Shown here: one piece after another, positions 9,359 through 19,501 of the stretch
Position numbering within the stretch: position 1 is the first letter of the stretch
Layout of the letters: the number at the start of each line of letters is the position of its first letter
DNA from: Capsulimonas corticalis
GTDB taxonomy: Bacteria; Armatimonadota; Armatimonadia; Armatimonadales; Capsulimonadaceae
Direction: 5' to 3'
Length of the DNA: 64,000 nucleotides
Assembly (NCBI RefSeq): GCF_003574315.2
Contig: NZ_AP025739.1
Span: forward strand, 6,572,001 to 6,636,000
Position numbers and translations under genes: made by a program
Notes under the pieces: generated by a model
Told to the model about the DNA's origin: nothing
Seen by the model: only the letters and a program-made list of their open reading frames with translations
Database searches by the model: none

Positions 9359-10897
9359 ATGTCCTTACGATTCTCGTCCCTATTCTGGAAAAGCCTGTGC
9401 GTTCCCGCTGTCGCCGCCGCGCTGCTGGCTGGCGGAGGGAAACCGGCGGCGGCCCAGCCTTACGCCACTATCCTGTATGAAACATGGTCCAATCTGATCA
9501 TCGGGTCCAGCGGAACCGTTGGGAACGACGTCGCGGATATGATGACGGAGAACGGTTATACCGGCAGCTATAACTGGTGGGGAAAACCCGACTACGCGGC
9601 GACGCATGGGGACGGGACGATCAAGAATAACTATCTGTACTACTTCAATAACGACGCCAACCAGCCCAACACCGCGCTCATCGACTACCATGCCGATCTG
9701 CTCAGCCGCGCCGGCGTCGATTTTATCACCGTCGACTTCACCAACGGCGCCATCACGGAGATCGTCAAAGGATCGCAGGCGCTGTGCGCGCGCTTCGCGC
9801 AGCGCCGGGCGCAGGGCCTGCCAACGCCGCAAGTCGCCTTCTTCGTCAACACGCCGGCCACGCTGCAAACCGTGCATGACACGTTCTATAACGGGCAGTA
9901 TCCGTCGAGCCTCTTTTTCAACTACCTCGGCAAGCCGCTCGCCATGATCGCCACACCCAACACCGCACTCGGCGCGGGCGATCACAACCAGCCCTACGCG
10001 CCGACCGGCGGGATTTTCGACAGCTTCACCTGCCGCCACTGCTGGGGCTTGGACACCAGCGGCGCATTCTGGCAGTTCAAGGTCAGCGCAAACACGGCGC
10101 CGCCCGCCGCGTACTACAACGGTTCGCCGGAGCAGATGTGCGCCTCCTTCGCATGCCAGTCAAGCTATATGACCACCGACGGAACAAATCCGGATCCCGG
10201 CGCGCACGGCCGCAATAACGGCTCGTACTTCAATATCTACATGACTGCCGCCCAGCAGACGCATCCCGCCTTTACGTTTATCACGGGTTGGAACGAATGG
10301 GCGTCGATCAACTTCAACAACCCGCCCGCCGGCAAGTTCGTAGACGAATGGCGCGAAGGATACAGCAGCGACGCCGAACCGGAAGCCGCCACCGATCCAG
10401 GCTCCCATGGCTACCAGTACTACGACCTGATGGCGATGCAGATCGCGCGTCTCAAGGGGACGTTCCCGGTGCTCGACGGCCACTCCTATCAAATTGTCAA
10501 TCAGAACAGCGGCGAGTGCCTGGATGTCCCCGGCGGTACAAACGTCCACGGAACGCAGCTTCAGCAGTGGCCTCAAAACGGCGCCAGCGCCCAGCGATGG
10601 GTGTTCCACGATCTCGGCACGGGATTCTGGACGATCACCAATATTGGAAACGGGCTGGCGCTCGACGACTACAACTGGAGCACGACGCCCGGCGCGGCGG
10701 TCGACCAGTGGGACCTCAACAGCCTGGCGGTCCAGCAATGGAGCCTGCGCCCGGTCGGGAATGGTTACTGGAAGCTCTTCAACCGCAATAGCGCCATGTG
10801 TTTGAGCATTTCCGGCGCCTCTCTGAACAATGGCGCCCTCGCCACACAATGGACCGATAATGGAACTCCAGACCATAACTGGCAGTTCCAGCCGTAG
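9359..10897 (+). CDS. Secreted GH99/WbsX-like glycosidase with C-terminal ricin-type lectin domain
   Basis: 512 residues. The signal peptide runs to about residue 32 (PAAA|QPY). The N-terminal two thirds resemble the GH99/GH71-like fold used by WbsX-type proteins: an opening 'YATILYETWSNL', 'YNWWGKPDYAATH', a 'VDFITVDFTNG' strand, and near residue 307 FITGWNEWAS, close to the GWNEWAEG signature of those families. Residues about 373-512 form a ricin-B/CBM13-like domain with repeated 'GxCLDV', 'QxW' and 'NxxSxxCLSI' elements, predicted to bind polysaccharide. RBS AAGGAGA (9344-9350) sits 8 bases before the ATG. It stands alone behind its own promoter and before a GC-rich hairpin. An endo-mannosidase or other glycan-cleaving activity is plausible from the family; the exact substrate cannot be read from sequence. 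Confidence 0.8.
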   Translation: MSLRFSSLFWKSLCVPAVAAALLAGGGKPAAAQPYATILYETWSNLIIGSSGTVGNDVADMMTENGYTGSYNWWGKPDYAATHGDGTIKNNYLYYFNNDANQPNTALIDYHADLLSRAGVDFITVDFTNGAITEIVKGSQALCARFAQRRAQGLPTPQVAFFVNTPATLQTVHDTFYNGQYPSSLFFNYLGKPLAMIATPNTALGAGDHNQPYAPTGGIFDSFTCRHCWGLDTSGAFWQFKVSANTAPPAAYYNGSPEQMCASFACQSSYMTTDGTNPDPGAHGRNNGSYFNIYMTAAQQTHPAFTFITGWNEWASINFNNPPAGKFVDEWREGYSSDAEPEAATDPGSHGYQYYDLMAMQIARLKGTFPVLDGHSYQIVNQNSGECLDVPGGTNVHGTQLQQWPQNGASAQRWVFHDLGTGFWTITNIGNGLALDDYNWSTTPGAAVDQWDLNSLAVQQWSLRPVGNGYWKLFNRNSAMCLSISGASLNNGALATQWTDNGTPDHNWQFQP

Positions 10898-10903
10898 ATC
10901 GGA

Positions 10904-10931
10904 GAGGGCCGGGCGCGCTTGTCCGGCCCTC
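10904..10931 (+). terminator. GC-rich hairpin after the GH99-like gene
   Basis: GAGGGCCGG (10904-10912) pairs with CCGGCCCTC (10923-10931) around a 10-base loop, 7 bases after the stop codon. There is no T-run, so it may act with Rho or only protect the 3' end. Confidence 0.55.
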
Positions 10932-10955
10932 CCCAATAATTATCAGAAAACGATA

Positions 10956-10984
10956 ACGACATGGCGTAACTTTTGCAGTATAGT
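10956..10984 (+). promoter_or_regulatory. Candidate promoter for the lipoprotein gene
   Basis: ACGACA (10956-10961) and TATAGT (10979-10984) are 17 bases apart, upstream of the lipoprotein start at 11053. A TTATC-N7-GATAA inverted repeat (10940-10956) overlaps the -35 side and recalls the box at 9197. The -35 match is weak (4 of 6). Confidence 0.4.
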
Positions 10985-11052
10985 GTATTGCCTCCATACG
11001 TAATTTGCTCTGCTGATATGGAGTCTTACCTAACTTCCGGAGCATATACCCC

Positions 11053-12408
11053 ATGTCACCATTCTCGAAAACACCCAGGCAATCAACCATCCTTGGCGCC
11101 GCGCTCGGTGTCGGCGCCCTCATCCTGACCGGCTGCGGCGGAGGAGGCGGCGGCAGCGACAGCGGATCGAATCCGAATGGCCCTACCCCCGCGAAACAGA
11201 TCCAGCAGGGACAATCGGATATCAACTCGATCGTCCGGAATTCGTCCTCGTCCAACACTCAGACGGTTCTTCAGGACGCCGTCACGAATTTTAATCTGGC
11301 CCGCAAGTCTCTTCCAAGCAACAACGACGCGCAGGCGGGATTTGCGATCTCCCAGGCCGCGCTCGCGGCCATTCAGTTCAGCAAAACGCTGGGCGTCACG
11401 AGCTTCGCGCTCAAGGCGAACGCCGCAGGGCCGCAGTCTCGCCTGACTCGAATGGCGCAGGCGTCGAACGCGCTCGCCATTTGGAACTTCCCTGCGTTCC
11501 TGAGCGGATCGGACAAGCTGCCCCTGCCGACAGCGTCGGACTTGATCCCCCATGTCATGGTTCCGCACGACAGTCTCACGCCCGTGCAGATTCAGGCCTC
11601 GCTCGTCTCCCTGGACACCAGTCTCGCCGCCGCCGAATCGGCGCTCAGCGGACCGCTCGCCAATCCGAGCTACGTTTATATCATCGCCGATCCCAGCCAC
11701 ACGGACAGCTCCACCGCCACCGTAAAGGTGGGAAATGCGGAGCTTCGGACTCTGGCGGCGCTGATCGCCGTCCTCCGATCGGTCACCAATGTCACCACCG
11801 CCTATAGCGCCGATGAAGGAACGTTCAACTTCGGGGCCGACGTGCACACGCTGTCGCCATTCACATTGAACTCCACGGTCTCCCCGACCACCTTCCTGCC
11901 GGGCGGAACCTTCGCCAAACTCAACACGGATGGTAAGACACGGATGGCGACCGTCAAAACGGAGCTCCAGGCGACCATCACCGACGCCGTCACGGCGGTG
12001 CAATCCATCAAGACCCGCGACAACACGGGCTACCTGCTGAATCCCGGCACGCTGGTGACGACTCAGCAGCTGACTAACTTCCAGACTCAGGCGCAGAGCT
12101 ACCAGCCATACCTGACCGGCGTGCAATCCGTCACGCTGAACACCACGAATAATGGCGTGATCACCTTAAAGATCAACCTGAACGCATGGTTTACCAACCC
12201 GCCCGCCGACCTGAAAGCGTTCCTCCCGACAATGAAGGTCACGCAATCGAGCGGCGGCAATGCGACGCTGGTCACCACCCCTCTGCCCGACCACACCTTC
12301 GGCGGCCTGCTTCCCGCCGGCGTCCCCAGCAATACGTTCAACGGGACGATCTTCGTGACGCCGGGTGAAACCGCCGACAAGCTCGATGGCGATCTGCTGT
12401 CACTTTAG
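11053..12408 (+). CDS. Lipoprotein of unknown function
   Basis: 451 residues. The N-terminus is a type II signal peptide with lipobox LTGC (cysteine near residue 28), followed by a glycine/serine-rich linker (GGGGGGSDSGSNPNG) and an alanine- and threonine-rich body. Predicted to be lipid-anchored on the periplasmic or outer face of the envelope. I recognise no enzymatic motif. The middle has helical, low-charge stretches ('AQAGFAISQAALAAIQFSKTLG'-like), and the C-terminus reads like a beta-rich domain. The next gene, a probable outer-membrane barrel, lies on the same strand 69 bases downstream, but a stable hairpin separates them, so an operon is uncertain. Start ATG at 11053 chosen because it begins the lipoprotein signal. 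Confidence 0.7.
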   Translation: MSPFSKTPRQSTILGAALGVGALILTGCGGGGGGSDSGSNPNGPTPAKQIQQGQSDINSIVRNSSSSNTQTVLQDAVTNFNLARKSLPSNNDAQAGFAISQAALAAIQFSKTLGVTSFALKANAAGPQSRLTRMAQASNALAIWNFPAFLSGSDKLPLPTASDLIPHVMVPHDSLTPVQIQASLVSLDTSLAAAESALSGPLANPSYVYIIADPSHTDSSTATVKVGNAELRTLAALIAVLRSVTNVTTAYSADEGTFNFGADVHTLSPFTLNSTVSPTTFLPGGTFAKLNTDGKTRMATVKTELQATITDAVTAVQSIKTRDNTGYLLNPGTLVTTQQLTNFQTQAQSYQPYLTGVQSVTLNTTNNGVITLKINLNAWFTNPPADLKAFLPTMKVTQSSGGNATLVTTPLPDHTFGGLLPAGVPSNTFNGTIFVTPGETADKLDGDLLSL

Positions 12409-12415
12409 CGAATGG

Positions 12416-12454
12416 AGGATACCCCCGGTCGCCCGTGAAGGCCGGGGGCATCCT
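12416..12454 (+). terminator. Strong hairpin between lipoprotein and barrel genes
   Basis: AGGAT-a-CCCCCGG (12416-12428) pairs with CCGGGGG-c-ATCCT (12442-12454), leaving a 13-base loop, 7 bases after the lipoprotein stop. Only TT follows the stem. It argues against the GTG at 12435, which lies inside the loop, as start of the next gene. Confidence 0.6.
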
Positions 12455-12476
12455 TGAACCTCACTTCGTATTTCCT

Positions 12477-13865
12477 ATGCGCCACCCAACATATCTTCTC
12501 TCCGCATTTCTCCTCATCCTCTTCGCGGCGCCGTCCCACGCACAGCTCTCTTATCCCGCGCTCGCCCCCACCCCAACTCCGCTGCACGAATCGCCGGCGC
12601 TCGGAGATCTGGTTCTGATCGACGGGCAGGCGCCGGAAGAGATATTTGGCGGGCGCCGGCGCGAAGTGTCGGTAGGGTATGACGATGAGCTGACCGTGCG
12701 GACGGATAAGGCGGGGCGGGGCGTGGTGGACGACTTTCACTCCAATGGACGCTATCTCGCGCTGACCGATCCTATCTCCACACGCTATACGCTCGCGGCG
12801 CGGAGTGAGCGAACGGACATCGTCGCCCTGCTGAACGAGGGACACAGCAGCGATATCCGTTTTGCGGGACGGTCGACGGAGAACGCCTTCGAACTGTCCT
12901 TCGCGGGAAGGCGCGGCGTACACTGGCGTATCGGCGCGCAGGAGGCGCGGCTGGCGGCCGGCGGAGAAAGCGATATCTACCGCAATGTCTTCCACTTTTT
13001 CACCGATACGCCTCCCTATCGGTTTCAGGACACGCAGCGGGCGTACTGGATTGGCGCGGCGGCCGCGCTGCGCCGAGGACTGTGGGCGGAGCTTCGGATC
13101 GAGCAGATGGACCATCCATCGAATATTTCACTGAACGACCGGGTGAATGGGACAAGCCTCACTCTGCCGCTCGGCTACCGATCGCAGCGTTACTCGGGAG
13201 CGATCCGTCTACGGCTGAGCGAGGACTGGGCCGGAGCGGCGTTTGTGGAGCGCTGGACCGGAGCGGGCGACGGCGATGTCCGGCGCGAAGGCAATCGGCG
13301 AATCGGCGGCGCTTCGAACGAAATGTCCGGGGATCAGACAGGCTTGATCTTTTGGAGGCGATTGAGCGGAACGCGACGTCTGGGTCTCAGCTACGGGGAG
13401 TATCACACGATCTGGTCGACGCACGGCGTGGTCCCCAGCGGCGGCGACCTTTCTCTGGGAATCCCGTTCGTCAATGCGGTGCGTTACGACGCACGGACGC
13501 GCGTGCGCGAGCGCGCGGCGGGCGTCGATTGGGATCACGCGATCGGCGCCGCGCATCGCCTCCATCTGGGGTACCGGTGGCTGGAAGCCGCCCCCTATGC
13601 GGAAGCCAACGACAGCGCCTCCTTGCTGATCATCGACCAGAACGGACATACTCAGACAAACACCGCCGCTCTGCACGCCCATGTCGTGCAGGCGGCGTAT
13701 TCGTTCCCCTTCCACGGCTTGATCGGCTCGCTGGGAGCCACGCAGGCGATCCCCATTGCAGACAAGAAGCACGCCGCATCCAGCGCGCCCTCTGGTCCGC
13801 CCGCGCCCAAACGAACCTCCTACGGCGGTTACCGCCTGGACTGCGCCGTCGCCTACCCGTTTTGA
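12477..13865 (+). CDS. Probable outer-membrane beta-barrel protein
   Basis: 462 residues from ATG 12477, which directly opens a signal peptide (RHPTYLLSAFLLILFAAPSHA|Q). The mature part consists of alternating hydrophobic/polar stretches ending in aromatics ('LWAELRIEQMDH', 'AGAAFVERWTGAGDG', 'RLGLSYGEYHTIW', 'HRLHLGYRWLEAAPYAE') and the chain ends in ...DCAVAYPF. Regular amphipathic strands and a C-terminal phenylalanine are hallmarks of outer-membrane barrels recognised by BamA, so I infer outer-membrane location. No plug or TonB box is visible. No Shine-Dalgarno stands out before 12477. It ends 10 bases before the convergent c-di-GMP gene. Porin, transporter or structural barrel cannot be distinguished. 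Confidence 0.6.
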   Translation: MRHPTYLLSAFLLILFAAPSHAQLSYPALAPTPTPLHESPALGDLVLIDGQAPEEIFGGRRREVSVGYDDELTVRTDKAGRGVVDDFHSNGRYLALTDPISTRYTLAARSERTDIVALLNEGHSSDIRFAGRSTENAFELSFAGRRGVHWRIGAQEARLAAGGESDIYRNVFHFFTDTPPYRFQDTQRAYWIGAAAALRRGLWAELRIEQMDHPSNISLNDRVNGTSLTLPLGYRSQRYSGAIRLRLSEDWAGAAFVERWTGAGDGDVRREGNRRIGGASNEMSGDQTGLIFWRRLSGTRRLGLSYGEYHTIWSTHGVVPSGGDLSLGIPFVNAVRYDARTRVRERAAGVDWDHAIGAAHRLHLGYRWLEAAPYAEANDSASLLIIDQNGHTQTNTAALHAHVVQAAYSFPFHGLIGSLGATQAIPIADKKHAASSAPSGPPAPKRTSYGGYRLDCAVAYPF

Positions 13866-13875
13866 AATCGGACTC

Positions 13876-16800
13876 CTACGCGGCGACGCGGACCGCGAGC
13901 GGAAATTTTTCCTCCAATTGCGCGGCGGGAAGCGGCGGCGTGCAAAGATAACCTTGATAGACTTCACATCCCATTTCGCGCAGCATATCGAGCTGGGCTT
14001 CGGTTTCGACGCCTTCCGCCACAACGCTCAGGCCCAGCGCATGCGCCATGGTCAGAGTGGCGCGGACAATGGTTTGGGCGCTCACATCGATGGTCAGGTC
14101 CTGGACAAAGGAGCGGTCGATCTTGAGGGCGTCGAGCGCGAAGCGACGCAGGTAAGCGAGGGAGGAGTAGCCGGTTCCAAAATCGTCGATCGAGAGACTG
14201 ACCCCCAGCCCCTTCAGCGAGAGCAGCGTGCGGTTGGCGAGCTCGGGATCGCTGGCGAGGGTGCTTTCGGTCAGCTCCAGGTCCAGCCAGTCGGCGGGCA
14301 GCCCGGTTTCGGCGAGCGTCTGCGCGACGACGGAGACCAGTTCCGGACGCTCGAACTGCCGCGCCGAAAGGTTGACGCTCATGCGCAGCGCGCGGCCTTC
14401 GGATCGCCACTGGGCGGCCTGGCGGCAGGCTTGACGCAGCACCCACTCGCCGAGCGGGACGATCAGGCCGGTCTCCTCCGCCACCGGGATGAACGCCGCC
14501 GGCGGGATCAGCCCCTTCTCCGGGCTGCGCCAGCGCACCAGGGCCTCGACGCTCGTCATTTCCCCCGTCTCCAGGTCGATCTTCGGCTGGTAATACACCA
14601 GGAACTCTTCCCGGTCCAGCGCCTGCCGGAGCCCGGCTTCCAGCGATAAGCGCTCAAACGCCGCCGCGTGCATCTGGCCGGTGTAAAGCTTGCAGCCGTT
14701 GCGCCCTTCGGCCTTGGCGCGGTACATCGCGACATCCGCGTTGCGCAGCAGCGTGTCGGCGTCCAGCCCATCCTGCGGATAGACGCTGACGCCGACGCTT
14801 CCCGTCACGTGAAATTCTCGCCCGTTCACAAACGCGGCCTCGGCGATCGCCGCCAGCAGGTCCCGCGCCAGAAGCACGGCGTCTTCGACATGCGCCAGCT
14901 CCGGCATAAGGATGGCGAACTCATCGCCGCCCATGCGCGCCAGCATGTCCTTCGGGCGCAAAGTGGCGGTCAGCCGGGTGGAGATCGTCCGCAGCAGCAT
15001 GTCTCCGGCGGCGTGGCCCAGCGTGTCGTTGATGTTCTTGAACCCGTCCAGATCCAAGAAAAGCACGGCGACTTGGTTGCCGGTCTCCTCCGCGATCTTC
15101 AATTGCCGCGTCAGCCGGTCCAGAACGCAGGCGCGGTTGGGCAGGCCCGTCAGCGCATCGTGATACGCTTGGTGCGCCAGCTGCTCCTCAAACTGAAGCC
15201 GCTGCGTGACATCGCGGAAGTTCCAGACCCGTCCGACGATCCGGCCGTCCATGCGGCGCGGCTGCGAATGGCGCTCGAAAACGCGCCCGTTCACGAACTC
15301 GATCAGGTCGCGCGAGGATACTTCGGGATGATTGCTCAGATAGAGAAGGCGCGAGGCGAACCCCTCAGGGTCCTTCACCCGCTGCATGATCCATTCAATC
15401 GCATGCTCGTCCAGATGGGTATGCTGGCGGCACTCTTCGGGCAGCTCCCACAGGTCGGCGAACTTCTCATTATAGGAAACGATGCGTCCGTCCAGGTCCA
15501 CGGACAGCACGCCGTCGTCCATCGATTCCATGGTGGAGGACAGCAGCTCGACGGTGTTCTCGAGCTCCTCACGGACGGCCTTCCCATCCGTGATATCCAT
15601 GCTGACGCCGACCATGCGCGTCAGCCGCCCCTCGGCGTCCATCACCATACGTCCCTTTGACGCAATCCAGAGGTTGCCGCCGTCCGCCTGAGGGATCCGA
15701 TACTCCGCTTTGTAGTCCATGCCGGTCTCGACGGCCTGGGCGACCGCCGCCACAACGGCGTCGCGGTCTTCGGGATGAATCCGGTCCAGGTACTCCGAGT
15801 AGCGGCCTTGAAATGTGTTGGGCAAAAGGCCGTGGATCGCTTCGAAGTTTGACGACCAGTGCGTCTGCTCCGTTTTGCTGTCCCATTCCCACGTCCCCAT
15901 CCGTGCGGCGTCCAGCGCCATATGCAAATGTGTCTGGTTGGATTCCAGTCGATGCTCCGTCTGCCGGCGCTGCGCGACCTCCTGCTCCAGCTCCTGGTTC
16001 ACGGCGGAAATCATACGCGTCCGCTGCGCCACCGCGAAGGTGAGGCCCGCCTGCCGGCCGGCGATCAGCGTGACGATCACGAGGATCAGCGAGTAAATCA
16101 GTGCGCAGAGGGCATGGAATCGCCATACCGAGGCTTGCTCGGCGCGCCGCCAGCCGACCTTCGGGACGGCGGCAAGCTCCCAGTAACCTTCCGGCGTTTT
16201 CACGCGGTAAATGACCGGCTGCATCGCGAAGACGCGCGCGGAGCCGTAAAAGATCTGTCCGTTGCGATCCTTGAGCGAGAGGGACAAGGCTGGCGGACCG
16301 GCGGTCACGCCGGCGTCGGCGAGGAGGTGCGGGACGTCGATGATCATCGCCGCCAGCCCCCAGAACTTTCCGTCCTGGTAGATCGATTGGCGAAACGCGA
16401 TTCCCATGCCGCCCTGGCGAAGCAGGAACGGCTCGCTCATCACGACTCGGTTTGAATGGATGGCGAGGCGGACATCGCGACGGACATAGGAACGGGGATC
16501 GCGCAGTAGATCGTAGTCTGGCGGCATGGGGTTGATGGCGCGCGGAAAAACATAATGGAGACGAGCGGCGGGCGCGATCTCCACGGCGCGAATGCCGCGC
16601 GATCCTTCGTAGAGCCGGCCCGCGACAATGGGAAATTCGCGATCCAGCTCGGGACGGGATGTGGTGACTTGCAGAAATGTCGCCAGCCCTTCGGTCAGCA
16701 CGCGCCGCTGGCCGATCGCGGTCGTCAGCGCGCTTCCATAGGGCGACACCTGAATCTGCGCGTCCGACCTGGCCTGCGACAGCAGACTGCGCTGATACCA

Positions 16801-16908
16801 GCGGTCCGTCGCCATCCAGATCAGCGCGAGAATGAGCGCCGCCCCCAAAACCCAAAGGATAACCTGCCGCGTCCCCGTCTGCTTGAGATGAGTGAGTATA
16901 GAGTGCAT
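13876..16908 (-). CDS. CHASE-PAS-PAS-GGDEF-EAL cyclic-di-GMP turnover protein
   Basis: 1010 residues, inner membrane. TM helix about 18-36, then a periplasmic CHASE-type sensor (about 45-265, with '[23 protein letters not shown]' and '[24 protein letters not shown]'), TM helix about 268-290, a short coiled coil, and two PAS domains (about 320-440 and 445-560; the first with [15 protein letters not shown]). GGDEF lies at about 575-735 with an intact MGGDEF site near residue 658, and EAL at about 750-1000 with VEALVRW near 785 and [13 protein letters not shown]. Both catalytic signatures look complete, so it could make and break c-di-GMP; in such hybrids one domain is often regulatory. The EAL end reads 'YLCTPPLPA' where many have 'YLFSRPLP'. 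It is convergent with the barrel gene and probably monocistronic. Confidence 0.93.
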   Translation of the reverse strand: MHSILTHLKQTGTRQVILWVLGAALILALIWMATDRWYQRSLLSQARSDAQIQVSPYGSALTTAIGQRRVLTEGLATFLQVTTSRPELDREFPIVAGRLYEGSRGIRAVEIAPAARLHYVFPRAINPMPPDYDLLRDPRSYVRRDVRLAIHSNRVVMSEPFLLRQGGMGIAFRQSIYQDGKFWGLAAMIIDVPHLLADAGVTAGPPALSLSLKDRNGQIFYGSARVFAMQPVIYRVKTPEGYWELAAVPKVGWRRAEQASVWRFHALCALIYSLILVIVTLIAGRQAGLTFAVAQRTRMISAVNQELEQEVAQRRQTEHRLESNQTHLHMALDAARMGTWEWDSKTEQTHWSSNFEAIHGLLPNTFQGRYSEYLDRIHPEDRDAVVAAVAQAVETGMDYKAEYRIPQADGGNLWIASKGRMVMDAEGRLTRMVGVSMDITDGKAVREELENTVELLSSTMESMDDGVLSVDLDGRIVSYNEKFADLWELPEECRQHTHLDEHAIEWIMQRVKDPEGFASRLLYLSNHPEVSSRDLIEFVNGRVFERHSQPRRMDGRIVGRVWNFRDVTQRLQFEEQLAHQAYHDALTGLPNRACVLDRLTRQLKIAEETGNQVAVLFLDLDGFKNINDTLGHAAGDMLLRTISTRLTATLRPKDMLARMGGDEFAILMPELAHVEDAVLLARDLLAAIAEAAFVNGREFHVTGSVGVSVYPQDGLDADTLLRNADVAMYRAKAEGRNGCKLYTGQMHAAAFERLSLEAGLRQALDREEFLVYYQPKIDLETGEMTSVEALVRWRSPEKGLIPPAAFIPVAEETGLIVPLGEWVLRQACRQAAQWRSEGRALRMSVNLSARQFERPELVSVVAQTLAETGLPADWLDLELTESTLASDPELANRTLLSLKGLGVSLSIDDFGTGYSSLAYLRRFALDALKIDRSFVQDLTIDVSAQTIVRATLTMAHALGLSVVAEGVETEAQLDMLREMGCEVYQGYLCTPPLPAAQLEEKFPLAVRVAA

Positions 16909-16983
16909 AGTGTCATCACGGAATTCTGACGTAAAGTTCCCAATTTCATTATGGCAATTCGGTTGAATGACGAGAGGGGTCCC

Positions 16984-17038
16984 CTCCCCGTATTTATTCC
17001 ATGTTTCGGGCGCGGCCCACGCGTGGAATTACGGGGAG
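16984..17038 (-). terminator. Long hairpin between the MBL-fold gene and the c-di-GMP gene
   Basis: CTCCCCGTA (16984-16992) pairs with TACGGGGAG (17030-17038), and the inner ATTCCA (16996-17001) with TGGAAT (17024-17029). It lies just past the 3' end of the minus-strand MBL gene and before the start of the next minus-strand gene, so it probably ends the MBL transcript. No T-run seen. Confidence 0.5.
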
Positions 17039-17085
17039 AGAATCTCCGTGATCGCGGTACACAGGAAGGGGCAATGCTTTTGAGG

Positions 17086-17994
17086 TTAGCGCAGTGCGGG
17101 TTTCCAGCGGTAAGCGCCGCCGACTGCCGCGATCCGTCCGACTCCCGGGAACGGAAAGTGCGGCGCGTAGATCAGCGTGTGGCGCGCCGCGAGCCGCTTT
17201 AAGGTGGCCTGGCGCGCGGCTTTCGCCGTCGGCGAGTCCTCATCAAACTCCACGGTCCATTCCGGTTTTTGCAGTGAAATCACGGAGCTATGGGCGGTAT
17301 CGCCGATGTCCAGCAGGCTCGCCCGGCCGGAAACGATCTGGTAAACGACATGTCCCTTCGTATGCCCATATGAGGAAAGCGGCGTAATGCCCGGCAGGAC
17401 CGGCGCGCCCGGCGTGAAGGGAACGACATGGGCGGAAATGACCTTGACGATCGCGGCGGCGTCTTTACGCCCGCGCATCTCCTCCCACTCCCGCGCCGAC
17501 ATCCGCACCGTCGCGCGCGGAAAGGCGTAATTGCCGTTCTTATCCAGCAATCCGCCGGTATGATCTCCATGGGTGTGCGTGATCAGAACATCCGTGACGC
17601 TCTCCGGCGCGATGCCCGCCAGTTTCAGGCTCCCGGCGAGACTGCCATGCCCCTGCGCGCCAATGCCCGTATCCAGCAGGACGACGCCCCGGCCCGATCG
17701 GATGGCGAGCACATTTATGCTCAAAGTGATCTTGCGATCCGGCAGCCCATTGGCCCTCAGCACCTTGCCGACGGCTTCCGGGCCGGCATCGACGCCGAAG
17801 ACTTTGGCGTCGTTCGGCAGCACAAGCTGCGCGTCGTGCAGCGCCGTCAGCCGCAGCTTCCCCAGCGGGAATGTCTGGGCGGCGGGAGCAACGGAATTCG
17901 GCCCAAACTGATCCTTGGCGCCGGCCGCCATGGCCATACTCAAAGTGGTCAGCGATAATGCCGCCATCATCGCGCCCACGGTTCGCGTTCTCAT
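17086..17994 (-). CDS. Secreted metallo-beta-lactamase-fold hydrolase
   Basis: 302 residues. A signal peptide (about 1-26, rich in Ala/Met/Leu) is followed by a metallo-beta-lactamase fold: 'VVLLDTGIGAQGHG', the zinc-binding motif THTHGDHTGG (near residue 137), 'VSAHVVPFTPGAPVLPGITPLSSYGHTKGHVVYQI' with the metal-binding His in GHTKGH, and 'SLLDIGDTAHS' supplying the bridging Asp. This pattern (HxHxDH, later H, D, H) is typical of MBL-fold lactonases and related hydrolases, active in the periplasm here. Substrate unknown; quorum-quenching lactonase, beta-lactamase-like and other esterase roles cannot be separated by eye. It is single and minus-strand, with divergent membrane-protein genes upstream. 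Confidence 0.85.
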   Translation of the reverse strand: MRTRTVGAMMAALSLTTLSMAMAAGAKDQFGPNSVAPAAQTFPLGKLRLTALHDAQLVLPNDAKVFGVDAGPEAVGKVLRANGLPDRKITLSINVLAIRSGRGVVLLDTGIGAQGHGSLAGSLKLAGIAPESVTDVLITHTHGDHTGGLLDKNGNYAFPRATVRMSAREWEEMRGRKDAAAIVKVISAHVVPFTPGAPVLPGITPLSSYGHTKGHVVYQIVSGRASLLDIGDTAHSSVISLQKPEWTVEFDEDSPTAKAARQATLKRLAARHTLIYAPHFPFPGVGRIAAVGGAYRWKPALR

Positions 17995-18259
17995 TGATTG
18001 GACTCCTCGCAGATTGATGCCAGGCGATCACCGGCCATGAAGCCCCAGCGCCCCACGCTCCGAGCCGTCCGATGAGCGCCTGGGCCTGAGTATTCCATAA
18101 AACTCCCGATCTGTGAAGGCGGTGATCTTGGGCGCGGCCTCCCATTCCGTCCGCGCTCGCGAAACCAAGCGGCGGGCTCACCCGTTTTAGAAATGATCGA
18201 TACTTGAGGCAAACCGACGCAGGCGTCATTGGACCAAAGCCCGCAGCGAGGAGGCTGCC

Positions 18260-18961
18260 GTGGAAAAAGCAAGAACAAGCTGGCGCGAATTTTGGCGGGA
18301 AATGAGCGAAGTTCCCCGGTTCAGGGATCGGGCGGCGTATCTACTGATCTGGCTCCTGAACGCCTCGCTCTGGAGCCTCGGCGCGGCCGCCTGGCTATTC
18401 CGCATCGGCGACTCCGCCATCCATGGGCATATCCTCTATTCCGCGCTCTGGCTGCTGGGCGGCTGGATATTCACCTCCGTCTGCATCCCAACACGATGCC
18501 TTATCACGCTCTACACCTGGTCCATCGGTTCCGCATTCATTACCTTCACGCCCTGGGGTCTCAAAATCGCGTTGGCGGAGATCCAAGTCGCCGCCTACGG
18601 TTTAACCGGCATGGTCGTGTGGGCAATCGGGACATGGCTTGCCGAGGCCGTCCTGCATCGAACGCCGTCTCAGACGGACGGCGTCGCGCCGAACGCCGAA
18701 GCGTGGAGCGCCGCCGCGCAGGCAGAATCCAAGCCCAGCATTCTGAGCGTCATTCTCGGCGTATGGATTGGGATGTCGCTCCTGACGGCCGCACTCTGCT
18801 GCGGCGACCTATTCACGATCACCCGCGGAATCGGTTGGCGTGAGATATGGGCGGAAAGGACCGACGGTGTGATCTTCGACAGCGCCGCCGCCACCTTGGC
18901 GCTGGGAAGCGCCGCGTGGGGCCAGTGGCGATTGCGCCGGATGGCGAGGCCAAAACCATGA
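18260..18961 (+). CDS. Multi-pass membrane protein of unknown function
   Basis: 233 residues starting at GTG 18260, preceded by an excellent GAGGAGG (18248-18254). Several hydrophobic helices are visible: 'YLLIWLLNASLWSLGAAAWLF', 'ILYSALWLLGGWIFTSVCI', a short 'TWSIGSAFITFTPWGLKIA', 'YGLTGMVVWAIGTWLAEAVL' and 'ILGVWIGMSLLTAALCCG'. A soluble alanine-rich loop separates the last two. The gene overlaps the next one by an ATGA stop/start, so the two products are likely co-translated and may interact. No family recognised. Confidence 0.65.
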   Translation: MEKARTSWREFWREMSEVPRFRDRAAYLLIWLLNASLWSLGAAAWLFRIGDSAIHGHILYSALWLLGGWIFTSVCIPTRCLITLYTWSIGSAFITFTPWGLKIALAEIQVAAYGLTGMVVWAIGTWLAEAVLHRTPSQTDGVAPNAEAWSAAAQAESKPSILSVILGVWIGMSLLTAALCCGDLFTITRGIGWREIWAERTDGVIFDSAAATLALGSAAWGQWRLRRMARPKP

Positions 18962-19350
18962 AGATCCTCCGTTGTCTCGGACATGCCCTCTTTGAGCCAG
19001 TCATGCTGATGATCTACGCCCTGGCCATGATGGGGATCGTCGGCGGCGTCATCTGGCTCATTTGCCAGGTCGTGATCTACGAATCTCGCGCCCTCAGCTA
19101 CGTGACTGGTTGGAGCGCGGAGAGAATCACCAGCACGCTCATCTTCCTCATTGCAGCGCCGCTCATCGTCATAATGACACGCGCCACGCTGAAACAGGAT
19201 TATGAGGAGAGACGGAAAGCTCTTCCGAGTCAAGTAGACGAGGCAGACAAGCAGAACGAACAAAAACGCAGCTTCTGGAAATGGACCGGCCTCTGGGCGC
19301 TGTCGTTCGTCGTCGCCATCGCGCTGTGTTTACTCCTGCTGGGCAAGTGA
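18958..19350 (+). CDS. Small membrane protein coupled to the preceding gene
   Basis: 130 residues from ATG 18958, which overlaps the upstream TGA (ATGA), a classic translational-coupling arrangement. Three hydrophobic segments are visible: 'LMIYALAMMGIVGGVIWLI', 'ITSTLIFLIAAPLIVIMT' and 'WALSFVVAIALCLLLLGK' at the very C-terminus, with a charged 'KQDYEERRKALPSQVDEADK' loop between the last two. The last residues form the final helix, leaving almost no tail. Function unknown. A reading frame beginning farther upstream at 18847 lies inside the neighbouring gene and lacks a plausible start context. Confidence 0.62.
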   Translation: MKILRCLGHALFEPVMLMIYALAMMGIVGGVIWLICQVVIYESRALSYVTGWSAERITSTLIFLIAAPLIVIMTRATLKQDYEERRKALPSQVDEADKQNEQKRSFWKWTGLWALSFVVAIALCLLLLGK

Positions 19351-19501
19351 CAGCGTTCGCCCTTAGTTTTTTGAGACATTTGAGAGACGATTAATGGCGT
19401 TAACAGCGTAGTAAATCTGTGCTTGCCACGTAAATTAAGCCCATTTTTCGCCACATTGGTACGATCAATCTTATGATATCATCGACAACACTCGCGAGAC
19501 G